47,097 bases of DNA from the NCBI GenBank assembly GCA_905215645.1, contig CAJMQS010000016.1, positions 1 to 47,097 on the forward strand, in the 5' to 3' direction. Position 1 is the first letter of the stretch. Each line of letters starts with the position of its first letter. This document shows positions 8,005 through 15,589 of this stretch, in pieces. The notes beneath the pieces were generated by a model that saw only the letters and a program-made list of their open reading frames with translations, was not told the DNA's origin and did not search any database. This DNA is from an uncultured bacterium (GTDB lineage Bacteria > Bacillota > Negativicutes > Acidaminococcales > Acidaminococcaceae). Position numbers and translations under genes: made by a program.

Positions 8005-8070
8005 GAGGCTGTCCTATATGTCAAAAAGGAAACCGATGATCCGTCCGCCCTTTGTTTTTCTATAATACAA
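8005..8070. mobile_element. Possible remnant of an insertion sequence end
   Basis: The word GAGGCTGTCCTATATGTC followed by AAAAAGGA resembles terminal inverted repeats of some insertion sequences. No transposase and no second end is seen nearby. This is recall-based and weak. Confidence 0.25.
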
Positions 8071-8072
8071 CA

Positions 8073-8110
8073 GACGCCGGATCCCCCATGGCAAAAGGGG
8101 TTCCGGCGTC
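8073..8110 (-). terminator. Candidate terminator after the VOC gene
   Basis: A 14-position stem (8073-8086 with 8097-8110) with one T-T mismatch. On the minus strand it is followed by a moderately T-rich stretch (TGTTGTATT). It lies between the VOC gene and the garD operon promoter. Confidence 0.5.
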
Positions 8111-8162
8111 GTTGATCAGAGGGGATGGTTTCTTACAATCGAGAGAGGGGTATTCACACTTT

Positions 8163-8516
8163 TTATTTGGTGAGATGGAAGGAAAAGCCACCGATGTCCC
8201 CATCTAAGTAGACAAATATGACTTTTCCATCAGCATCCCGGCGGATGGTTTCTTCTTTGAAACCGATTCCCTTCCGGGCCAGGTCCGCCATGGCCAACTC
8301 CACATCAGGAGTCTGGAGGGCAATATGGCCATGTTTTCCCCGAGTGCTGTCCTTCATCACCTCGAACATATTGGAAACAAAAATGTGTGTGTCATTTTCG
8401 TTTCCCGGTTCCAAGCCAAACAGGCTGCATAAGAGGGCTGCCAGCTGTTTGGCCTCTTTTTCGTTTTCACAGTTGATGCCTACATGCTTCAGCTTGTAGG
8501 TGATTTTCTCTGTCAT
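8163..8516 (-). CDS. Stand-alone VOC-fold protein
   Basis: A 117-residue vicinal-oxygen-chelate (glyoxalase-like) domain protein of unknown reaction. The start HVGINCENEKEAKQLAALL and the end VYLDGDIGGFSFHL resemble, from memory, the C-terminal VOC domain found fused to KDPG/KHG aldolases in some Firmicutes; here it stands alone. It is the last gene after the IlvD-type dehydratase, with a strong AGGAGG upstream of the start. Its place in a sugar-acid cluster suggests a role with keto-deoxy sugar acids, perhaps as an isomerase, tautomerase or binding partner. No aldolase domain is seen next to it. Confidence 0.7.
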   Translation of the reverse strand: MTEKITYKLKHVGINCENEKEAKQLAALLCSLFGLEPGNENDTHIFVSNMFEVMKDSTRGKHGHIALQTPDVELAMADLARKGIGFKEETIRRDADGKVIFVYLDGDIGGFSFHLTK

Positions 8517-8537
8517 AGGTTCTGCCTCCTGTCAAGA

Positions 8538-8568
8538 GGGGGGCGCTATTAGGGGAACGCCCCCGTTT
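8538..8568. other. GC-rich stem-loop between dehydratase and VOC genes
   Basis: GGGGGCG and CGCCCCC pair across about 12-13 nt. A T-rich run follows only on the plus strand, where no gene ends, so this may be a processing or stability element in the minus-strand transcript. Confidence 0.4.
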
Positions 8569-8573
8569 TCTTT

Positions 8574-10259
8574 CTATTCTACCTGAAGGACAGCCCCTTT
8601 GTCAGCAGAAGACACCAAAGCTGCATATTTTTTTAGCATGGGGGAAGTGGCCTTCACCACCGGTTTGAAATGTTTCTTCCGTTCCGCCAGTTCCTCGTTG
8701 GACACTTCCATGGTCAGGCTCCGGTTGGGGATATCGATGTGGATCACATCCCCGTCCTGGATCAGGCCGATGGGGCCGCCGGCTGCCGCTTCCGGAGAAA
8801 CGTGGCCGATACAGGGTCCCCGGGTAGACCCGGAGAAGCGCCCGTCGGTGACCAGAGCCGTGCTTTCGTCCATGCCCCGGCCCACTAGGAGGGCGGTGAC
8901 CAGGAACATTTCCCGCATGCCCGGGCCGCCCTTGGGTCCTTCATACCGTAGGACAATCACCGTACCCGGCTGGATTTCTCCGGCTTCGATGGCAGTTATG
9001 GAATCTTCCATGCTGTCGAATACCCGGGCGGTACCGGTGAACACATGCATGTTGGGCTTTACGCCGCTGGCCTTCACCACGGCTCCGTCAGGAGCCAGGT
9101 TCCCCCGCAGGATGGCAATACCCCCTTCTTTGTTCTTGGGCTGGCTCCGGGGGAAGATCACGTCGTTTTCCACCAGGGGCTGGGCGGCAATGTTTTCCTT
9201 CAGGGTGTGGCCGGTGACGGTGATATGGTCATCCAGCTTGTCTTCGATGGCTTTCAGCACCGCCGGCACACCGCCGTTGGCGTGGAGCACATCCACTGCA
9301 TATTGGCCAGAAGGACGCAGGTTGCATAGATAGGGAACTTCCCGGCTGATCCGGTCGAAGTCTTCCAGGGTCAGCTCCACATGGGCTTCATGGGCAATGG
9401 CCATCAGATGGAGCACCGAGTTGGTGGATGCCCCCATGGCCATCACCGCCTTCACCGCATCTAAGAGAGCCGTACGGGTCAGGATGTCCTGGGTAGTGAT
9501 GCCTTCCTTCACCATAGCCACGATCCGTTTGCCGCTGGCCCGGGCCAGTCTCCGTTTTTCCGAAGAAACCGCCGGAGAAGTACCCATCCGAGGCAAAGTC
9601 AGCCCCAGCACTTCTGCCAGGCAGCTCATGGTATTGGCCGTCCCCATCATGGAACAGGATCCTACTGTGGGCAGGGAAGCCATTTCCATCTTCCGCAGTT
9701 CTTCATAGCTCATCTTGCCCACCTGATACTGGCCCACGAATTCCCGCAGGTTGCTCAAGCAGATGTTGGTGTAACCGTCACAGCTGCCGGCCAGCATAGG
9801 GCCGCCGGTGACGATGATGGCGGGTATCTTCATCCGGGCTGCCGCCAGGATCATCCCGGGGACGATTTTGTCACAGGAAGCCAGCATCACTACTGCATCC
9901 AGCTGGTTCCCTTCCACCACGGCTTCCACAGAGTCCGCGATGATTTCCCGGCTGGGCAGGGAATAGCGCATGCCGCTGTGCCCTTGGCACAAGCCGTCGC
10001 ACAAAGCGATGGTATCGAATTCCCGGGGGATGCCCCCTGCTTCCAGGATGCCTTCGCTCACATCCCGGGCCAGCTCCCGCAGGTGGATATGGCCTGGCAC
10101 CAGTTCACTGAAGGAATTGGCGATTCCGATGATGGGTTTCCGGAAGTCATCTTCTTCCAGCCCCATGCTGTACAGGAGGGCTCGGTTGCCGCTGCGGCCC
10201 ACTCCATTGACCATGATTCCACTGCGGGTGTCCTTGTAATTCAATTCTTTTCCGCTCAT
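8574..10259 (-). CDS. IlvD/Edd-family dehydratase, probably for a sugar acid
   Basis: An iron-sulfur dehydratase that converts 2,3-dihydroxy acids to 2-oxo acids. Family features include NSFSELVPGHIHL (about residues 49-60), the cluster cysteine in SCDK (C129), SCSMMGTANTM (C202) and a C-terminal TDGRFSGSTRGPCIGHVSPEA. The 561-residue size fits both dihydroxyacid dehydratase (IlvD) and sugar-acid dehydratases. Automatic annotation would call it ilvD. However, no branched-chain amino acid gene is near it. It lies 39 nt after korC in a hexarate cluster, and the GTANTM segment is reminiscent of aldonate dehydratases. A role on a hexarate-derived 2,3-dihydroxy acid is therefore plausible. Both readings remain open. 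Confidence 0.8.
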   Translation of the reverse strand: MSGKELNYKDTRSGIMVNGVGRSGNRALLYSMGLEEDDFRKPIIGIANSFSELVPGHIHLRELARDVSEGILEAGGIPREFDTIALCDGLCQGHSGMRYSLPSREIIADSVEAVVEGNQLDAVVMLASCDKIVPGMILAAARMKIPAIIVTGGPMLAGSCDGYTNICLSNLREFVGQYQVGKMSYEELRKMEMASLPTVGSCSMMGTANTMSCLAEVLGLTLPRMGTSPAVSSEKRRLARASGKRIVAMVKEGITTQDILTRTALLDAVKAVMAMGASTNSVLHLMAIAHEAHVELTLEDFDRISREVPYLCNLRPSGQYAVDVLHANGGVPAVLKAIEDKLDDHITVTGHTLKENIAAQPLVENDVIFPRSQPKNKEGGIAILRGNLAPDGAVVKASGVKPNMHVFTGTARVFDSMEDSITAIEAGEIQPGTVIVLRYEGPKGGPGMREMFLVTALLVGRGMDESTALVTDGRFSGSTRGPCIGHVSPEAAAGGPIGLIQDGDVIHIDIPNRSLTMEVSNEELAERKKHFKPVVKATSPMLKKYAALVSSADKGAVLQVE

Positions 10260-10298
10260 GGATTTTACCTCAATTCATAGATTTTGGTAATTTTTATT

Positions 10299-10829
10299 TT
10301 ATACCAGTGTCAGCCCTTTTTCAAAGGCTTTCCGGTTGCTGTCGATGACTTTTTGCTTGCCGGCGAACCGTTTGGCAATCCCCTGTTCCACGCTTTCCGG
10401 CTTCAGGAGACCGGTCTTTTTTACCATAACCCCCAGCGCGATGAAATTGGCGCTCTGGATGCTGCCCAATTCCACGGCCATTTGCCGGAAGGGATAGCCG
10501 ATAGAAGTGCCTCTGGCCCCTTCTTTGAGCTTCACTTCGTCGGAATCATAGAACACCAATGTATCATCAGTGAATTTGTCCACATACCGGTCGTAAGCCA
10601 CTTGTGCCAGGCACAGGATCAGGTCCGGCACAGCCACATTGGGATAGCCTACCATTCCATCGCTGAGGATGACATCAGTCTTGGTGAAGGTGCCCCGGGC
10701 TTCTGAACCATAGGAAGCACTCATGGTGGCGTTGAGATGCTCTTCATGCAGGGAGGCAAGGCCCATGACTTCCCCTATGGAAACAACGCCCTGGCCGCCG
10801 ACTCCAGACAATACGATTTCTTTTTTCAT
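10299..10829 (-). CDS. korC: 2-oxoacid:ferredoxin oxidoreductase, gamma subunit
   Basis: Gamma subunit of a CoA-dependent 2-oxoacid:ferredoxin oxidoreductase, probably of the 2-oxoglutarate (Kor) type. The N-terminus MKKEIVLSGVGGQGVVSIGE has the typical GxGGQG motif of this subunit. The frame opens further upstream inside korB, but the ATG at 10829 is the natural start and gives 176 residues, the family size. It begins 2 nt after the korB stop and follows korD-korA-korB. Confidence 0.88.
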   Translation of the reverse strand: MKKEIVLSGVGGQGVVSIGEVMGLASLHEEHLNATMSASYGSEARGTFTKTDVILSDGMVGYPNVAVPDLILCLAQVAYDRYVDKFTDDTLVFYDSDEVKLKEGARGTSIGYPFRQMAVELGSIQSANFIALGVMVKKTGLLKPESVEQGIAKRFAGKQKVIDSNRKAFEKGLTLV

Positions 10830-10831
10830 AG

Positions 10832-11647
10832 TTATCCCTCGATTCTGTGCGCGTCGATGATTTTTTTGTAGTCGGTGTAATAATCGTCCCTCGGTGCATT
10901 CTTCAAACACCCCACCACCAGCTTGCCTTGCAGTTCTTCTTCGCTCATCTTAGCTGCCTGCTCTGCCGTTACACTCTGTTCATTCATCAGCTTCATCATC
11001 CGAGAGGCTTCTCCCAGTTTATTGAACTTCCCATAATGGGTGGGGCAGGCACTCATGACTTCCACCAGGGCAAAGCCCTTTACCTGCATAGCTTCTTTCA
11101 TCAGTTTCCGCATCATCACCGGATTGTAGGGCGTAGCTCTCCCTACATAAGAAGCGCCGGCAGCAATGGCCAGTTTGCACACATCGAAGTTCTCTTCGAT
11201 ATGGCCATAAGGAGAAGTCTGGGTGATGCTGTGAGTCGGCGTTGTACTGGAATACTGTCCCCCGGTCTGCCCATAGTTGTAGTTGTTGGAAATGATGGCC
11301 GTCACATTGATGTTCCGGCGTGCCGCATGGATCAGATGGTTCCCGCCGATGGTCGCCCCGTCTCCATCGCCCATGGTGCATAATACATGCAGGTCGGGAT
11401 TTCCCAAAGCTACTCCTGTAGCCGCTGCCAGAGCACGGCCGTGGGTCACGTGCATACAGTTGATATCCAGATAATCATCTACACGGCCGAAGCAGCCGAT
11501 GCCGCTGACCAGGGCGATATCATGTTTATCCCAGCCCAAATCTGCCAGCGTTGCCGCAATGGACTGCAGGACAATCCCATGGCTGCAGCCCGCGCACCAG
11601 GTATGAGGCAATTTATCGAACAGCATATAATCTTTGTATGATTTCAT
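10832..11647 (-). CDS. korB: 2-oxoacid:ferredoxin oxidoreductase, beta (TPP) subunit
   Basis: Thiamine-pyrophosphate-binding subunit of the Kor complex. It has CAGCSHG near residue 18, the TPP motif starting at GDGDGATIGG and ending about 25 residues later in SNN, and YGQTGGQYSSTTP, typical of 2-oxoglutarate-type enzymes. The 271-residue length is normal. Its ATG overlaps the korA stop by one base (TAATG). In anaerobes this complex either oxidises 2-oxoglutarate to succinyl-CoA or acts on another 2-oxo acid. The sugar-diacid context raises the second possibility. Confidence 0.88.
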   Translation of the reverse strand: MKSYKDYMLFDKLPHTWCAGCSHGIVLQSIAATLADLGWDKHDIALVSGIGCFGRVDDYLDINCMHVTHGRALAAATGVALGNPDLHVLCTMGDGDGATIGGNHLIHAARRNINVTAIISNNYNYGQTGGQYSSTTPTHSITQTSPYGHIEENFDVCKLAIAAGASYVGRATPYNPVMMRKLMKEAMQVKGFALVEVMSACPTHYGKFNKLGEASRMMKLMNEQSVTAEQAAKMSEEELQGKLVVGCLKNAPRDDYYTDYKKIIDAHRIEG

Positions 11648-12792
11648 TATTTTTCACTCTCCTCATAAACACCAACGATCTGCTGCGGAGTGATCAAGAG
11701 TCCATCCGTGCGGTTGGCCTGGAGGACTTTACAGCCATAGTCATTATATTTCCGGACTTCTCCTGCCAGCTGTCCCATGTTCAGTTCAACGACAACAGTA
11801 GTCTTCGCCTGCTTCAAAGCTTCCCGGATGGCTTTTTCCGGCATAGGCCATACGGTGACCAGCTGCAGGAGTCCAGCCTTGATGCCTTTTGCCCGGAGGG
11901 TTTCAATGGCATTCAAAGAAGGTCTCACGGAACAGCCAAAAGAAATCAGGACGACTTCTGCATCTTCCATCTGATAACGACGCACGATATCAATGTCATC
12001 CGCATGTTTTTCGATTTTATCCATCAGGAAATGGGTCACCCGGTTGATATTTTCCGGAGTGGGACGGAATTCGCCTTTTTCATCGTGGGTAGAACCAGTT
12101 GTCCGCATGAGCAGATTCGGATCCCCAACAGGGACCATAGGAGCCACTTCCGTGCTGCTGTAATCGTAGGGATGGAATTCTGCCTGATCCTTGGTTTCCG
12201 GTCTCTTCCGATCGATGATTTCATCTGGGTCCGGTTCCCGGATGGTTAGGGTTTCCCGCAGGTGCCCTACCACTTCATCCGCCAGAAAAATCACCGGAGT
12301 CCGGTATTTTTCCGCCAAATTGAAGGCCGTAATGGACAGATCATAGCAGTCCTGCACAGAAGAAGGACTGATGACGATGATGCTGTGGTCTCCATGGGTA
12401 CCATATCTGGCCTGCATCAGATCCCCCTGGGCCGGTTTCGTTGCCGCACCAGTGGAAGGACCGCTTCTCTGCACATCATAGAGGACACAGGGCAGTTCTG
12501 ACATAATCGCCAGTCCAAGATTTTCCTGCATCAGAGAAAACCCCGGTCCGCTAGTTGCCGTAAAGACTTTTTTCCCAGCCAAAGACGCGCCGCATAAAGC
12601 GGCCATAGAGCTCAGTTCGTCTTCCATCTGGATGTAGATCCCACCATGACGGGGCAGTTCTTTGGCAGCCGCCTTGGCTACTTCAGAACTGGGGGAAATG
12701 GGATAACCTGCAAAGAAACGGGCGCCGGCAGCAATGGCCCCTGCCGTCATCGCTTCATTGCCTTCCATGAATTTTTTCTCTATCTTAGCCAT
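11647..12792 (-). CDS. korA: 2-oxoacid:ferredoxin oxidoreductase, alpha subunit
   Basis: Alpha subunit, contributing the other half of the TPP site and the CoA-binding region. The N-terminus has the EGNEAMTAGAIAAGARFFAGYPISPSSEV pattern of KorA, and ATSGPGFSLMQENLGLA further on. At 381 residues it is typical for the separate alpha subunit. It begins directly after the korD stop and is co-translated with korB. The order korD-korA-korB-korC is a standard four-subunit arrangement. Confidence 0.88.
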   Translation of the reverse strand: MAKIEKKFMEGNEAMTAGAIAAGARFFAGYPISPSSEVAKAAAKELPRHGGIYIQMEDELSSMAALCGASLAGKKVFTATSGPGFSLMQENLGLAIMSELPCVLYDVQRSGPSTGAATKPAQGDLMQARYGTHGDHSIIVISPSSVQDCYDLSITAFNLAEKYRTPVIFLADEVVGHLRETLTIREPDPDEIIDRKRPETKDQAEFHPYDYSSTEVAPMVPVGDPNLLMRTTGSTHDEKGEFRPTPENINRVTHFLMDKIEKHADDIDIVRRYQMEDAEVVLISFGCSVRPSLNAIETLRAKGIKAGLLQLVTVWPMPEKAIREALKQAKTTVVVELNMGQLAGEVRKYNDYGCKVLQANRTDGLLITPQQIVGVYEESEK

Positions 12793-12990
12793 TTATTTGA
12801 CCTCCACTTCAATCGCAAAATCAGGGCAGCGCATGGCGCACAGTTTGCAGCCGATGCAGGCATCCGGGTTTACCACCTTGGGATAACTGCCATAGCTTTG
12901 TTCCAATACCTGTTTGGGACAAAGGCTGGCGCAGATACCGCACTGCTTGCACAGCTTTTCATTGATATCGATGGTGATTTCTTTGCTCAT
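12793..12990 (-). CDS. korD: 2-oxoacid:ferredoxin oxidoreductase, ferredoxin-like subunit
   Basis: A 65-residue protein with two [4Fe-4S] motifs, CKQCGICASLCP and CIGCKLCAMRCP. It carries electrons from the TPP site of the Kor complex to ferredoxin. GGAGGATC precedes the ATG by a normal distance. It is the first of four kor genes and follows the hydroxyacid dehydrogenase gene by about 50 nt. Confidence 0.9.
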   Translation of the reverse strand: MSKEITIDINEKLCKQCGICASLCPKQVLEQSYGSYPKVVNPDACIGCKLCAMRCPDFAIEVEVK

Positions 12991-13042
12991 TGTCGATCCT
13001 CCCCATACACTGGCTTTCCTGCAGCTAGGCTGCGGCTCTCTA

Positions 13043-14002
13043 TCAGTCTTTCTTCGGATGGTTGATGATGAATCTGGGTTCCCGGCCGTTCAGCAGGTCA
13101 TCGATGGCCTGGGCGCAGTTCATAGCCACTGCATCCACCGCCTCTTCCGTCAGAGCCGCCGTGTGGGGGCAGCCGATGTAGTTGGGCAGGCTGAACAGGG
13201 GCATGTCCGGAGTGGGCGGTTCCGTTTCGAACACATCCGCTCCCGCCGCTGCGATCCGTCCTTCCTTCAAGGCCTTGTATACGGCCTTTTCATCCCAGAT
13301 GGCACCCCGGGACACATTCAGCAGCACCGCCGTAGGTTTCATGTGGGAAATGGCTTCCTCATCGATGATGTGGAAAGTCCCTTTGTTCAGGGGCAGATGG
13401 GGAGAAACCACATCGGCCTGTTCCATCAATTCGTCCAGGGTATCCACGAATTCCACCCAGTCCGGGAACTGGCTCCGATCCACGAACTTGTCATACACCA
13501 CCGTCCGCATCTGGAACCCGAAATGGGCGATTTTTACAGCTTCCAGGCCGATAGGCCCGATGCCGATGCTGCCGAAGGTCTTGTACCGGGTTTCGTGGGT
13601 TTCGATGGCATCCCTGCTCTTCCAGTTGCCCTTCCGGACTTCCTGGTTGAACCGGGGGATCTGCCGGAAGCAGGCCAGCATCAGAGAAATAGCATGTTCC
13701 GCCACCGAATAGGTATTGCAGCCCCGGGCCAGGGTCACCGTTACGTTTTGGGCGTCGCAGGCAGCCAGGTCGATATTTTCATACCCGATGCCGTACCGGG
13801 CAATGATTTTCAGGTTCTTCCCGGCATCTACCACGGTCTTGGTGTATTTCTCTGTCCGAGCGATGACCGCATCCACATCGGCAATGGCTTTGGCCAGGGA
13901 GGCTTCGTCCGTTGCCTCTGGGCTCACCAATTCATACCCTTTCTTGGTCAGGAACTCACGGGCCACCGGTTTCAGGGCCTTGGGCACCAGGATTTTGTAC
14001 AT
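13043..14002 (-). CDS. D-2-hydroxyacid dehydrogenase (PGDH-like)
   Basis: An NAD(P)-dependent 2-hydroxyacid dehydrogenase related to 3-phosphoglycerate dehydrogenase. It has a Rossmann motif GSIGIGPIG, a catalytic arginine in NVSRGAIWDE, a glutamate in DVFETEPP and a histidine in CPHTAALTEEA. The ATG at 14002 is preceded by AGGAGGGG and gives 319 residues, the family size; the frame opens 9 codons earlier without need. It heads the probable transcript dehydrogenase-korDABC-dehydratase-VOC. It may interconvert a 2-oxo acid and its D-hydroxy acid, for example 2-oxoglutarate and 2-hydroxyglutarate, or reduce a keto-diacid. The substrate is not evident. Confidence 0.82.
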   Translation of the reverse strand: MYKILVPKALKPVAREFLTKKGYELVSPEATDEASLAKAIADVDAVIARTEKYTKTVVDAGKNLKIIARYGIGYENIDLAACDAQNVTVTLARGCNTYSVAEHAISLMLACFRQIPRFNQEVRKGNWKSRDAIETHETRYKTFGSIGIGPIGLEAVKIAHFGFQMRTVVYDKFVDRSQFPDWVEFVDTLDELMEQADVVSPHLPLNKGTFHIIDEEAISHMKPTAVLLNVSRGAIWDEKAVYKALKEGRIAAAGADVFETEPPTPDMPLFSLPNYIGCPHTAALTEEAVDAVAMNCAQAIDDLLNGREPRFIINHPKKD

Positions 14003-14064
14003 GCTTACCCCTCCTATAATTCTTGACAATCATGTGATTTCAGCAGTAGGAACAGAAAAGGATT

Positions 14065-14129
14065 TCCTCTGGGAAAGCCAGAGAATCTTCTCTGGCTTTC
14101 CCAGAGGAGCTGATGCATAGCAGCTCCTC
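14065..14129 (-). promoter_or_regulatory. Two overlapping, mutually exclusive stem-loops
   Basis: Between the GntP-type gene and the dehydrogenase gene, a perfect 20-bp stem (14065-14084 with 14089-14108) shares its outer arm with a 9-bp stem (14104-14112 with 14121-14129). Both cannot form at once. On the minus strand the longer stem is followed by a weak T run, so this may be an attenuator, a partial terminator or an RNA processing site. Confidence 0.5.
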
Positions 14130-14139
14130 CGTTTTTCTG

Positions 14140-15555
14140 TTAAATGAAATACTGGGCAACCAAGAGTTCCAGGAGCCCTACGCCAGCCATAATCATGGAT
14201 ACGGCAGTCTTGCACTGGAGCTGTTCTTTCAGATCGCTGACCCCAAACATCCCGTTCCAGACCCAGAATCCGGAATCGGTGAAATATCCAAAGGAAATGG
14301 CGCCGATGCAGCAGGACAGAGCCATGAGCAGCGGACTGATGGTCAATTGTCCCATAAGCGGCATGGTCAAAGAAGCGGACGTAACGATGGCCACCGTTGC
14401 AGAGCCCAGACAGATCCGCATGAGAGCGGCGATGCAGAAGGGAATCAGCACAGCCGGTACCGGCCAGTTCACAACCATCTGCCCCAGCACAGTACCAATA
14501 CCGGAAGCTCGTACCACATAGCCCAGGGAACCCCCCACCCCAGTGATCAGCATGATGATGCCCGTATCTTTGATTCCATCATCCATCATCTTCAGCACTT
14601 CCTTGGTATCCCGGTTGGGTACCAGTCCATAGATAGCAATCAAACAGCCAATCATAAGAGCTACAATGGGACTGCCGAAAAGCGCTACAAAGTAATAGTA
14701 CCCTGCACTCTTATCCGCTCCCAGCAGATCCAGTACCGTCTTGGTGAGGATCAGGATCAGGGGCAGGACAATGGGTGCTGCAGAAATGGCCAGCCCTGGC
14801 AAATCCGTCCGATTCAGGAATTGCTCCAGCAATTCGGTGGAAGCCAGTTTCACCTGCCCGTTCTCTTTCTGGGGACGGACATATTCATCATCTTCATTGA
14901 CCACCTGGTAAATCTTCTTACCGATCCATTTGCAATAAGGGATGATTACCAGAAGCATGGGGATACTGATGATGGCACCACCGGCGATCATCTGCCCCAC
15001 ATCGATGCCCAGCATCCCGGCAGCGGTCAAGGGTCCAGGTGTCGGCGGCACCAGCACATGAGTCAACTGCAGGCCACAGGCCAGGGATAAGCCCAAGCTC
15101 ACGACGGATTTGCCGGTTACCTTGGAAATAGCCTTGCACAGGGGGCACAGCATGACCACCGCAGAATCGGCGAAGACCGGAATGGAAACTACCCAGCCGG
15201 TGGCCCCCAAGGCCCATTCTTCATTACCTTTCCCCACCAGTTTGATGAAGCTTACAGCCAATTTTTCAGCCGCCCCAGATTTTTCCAGGATGGCCCCCAT
15301 CATGACCCCCAAGCCGATGATGATGCCGGTGCTGGAGAGGGTGTTGCCAAAGCCGGTGCTGATGGCGTTGATCACGCCCACGGTGGTCGTACCCGCCACC
15401 TTCACGGTGAGGATGGGCATGCCTCCGATGATCCCGGTGATCAGGGCTGCTATCAGCATGGCGATAAAGCTGTGGACTTTCGTTTTAGCGACTAAGATGA
15501 TCATGACCAGGATGCCAATGCCAAGGCCCAGGACCATCCGCGTAGATTCTGCCAT
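14140..15555 (-). CDS. GntP-family permease, probable hexarate uptake
   Basis: A proton- or sodium-coupled organic acid importer of the gluconate permease family. It has about 12 hydrophobic segments and GntP-type stretches such as VVSIPVFADSAVVMLCPL and LTHVLVPPTPGPLTAAGMLG. The 471-residue length is typical. GGAGGG precedes the start. It follows gudD by 34 nt, so it probably imports glucarate or galactarate; in enterobacteria this job is done by an MFS carrier (GudP/GarP) instead. A second GntP-type gene lies at 31017-32351 next to a CdaR-type regulator. Confidence 0.85.
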   Translation of the reverse strand: MAESTRMVLGLGIGILVMIILVAKTKVHSFIAMLIAALITGIIGGMPILTVKVAGTTTVGVINAISTGFGNTLSSTGIIIGLGVMMGAILEKSGAAEKLAVSFIKLVGKGNEEWALGATGWVVSIPVFADSAVVMLCPLCKAISKVTGKSVVSLGLSLACGLQLTHVLVPPTPGPLTAAGMLGIDVGQMIAGGAIISIPMLLVIIPYCKWIGKKIYQVVNEDDEYVRPQKENGQVKLASTELLEQFLNRTDLPGLAISAAPIVLPLILILTKTVLDLLGADKSAGYYYFVALFGSPIVALMIGCLIAIYGLVPNRDTKEVLKMMDDGIKDTGIIMLITGVGGSLGYVVRASGIGTVLGQMVVNWPVPAVLIPFCIAALMRICLGSATVAIVTSASLTMPLMGQLTISPLLMALSCCIGAISFGYFTDSGFWVWNGMFGVSDLKEQLQCKTAVSMIMAGVGLLELLVAQYFI

Positions 15556-15589
15556 TATAATTCCCTCCGATTCTCCTTAAGAGTTTTCG

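Noticed and set aside
6955..8115. A 386-codon plus-strand open frame opposite the LarA-like gene
   Set aside because: Shadow of a GC-rich coding strand; it runs into the garD operon promoter and has no ribosome site.
14113..15090. A 325-codon plus-strand open frame opposite the GntP-type gene
   Set aside because: Low-complexity antisense translation; the minus strand encodes a standard permease.
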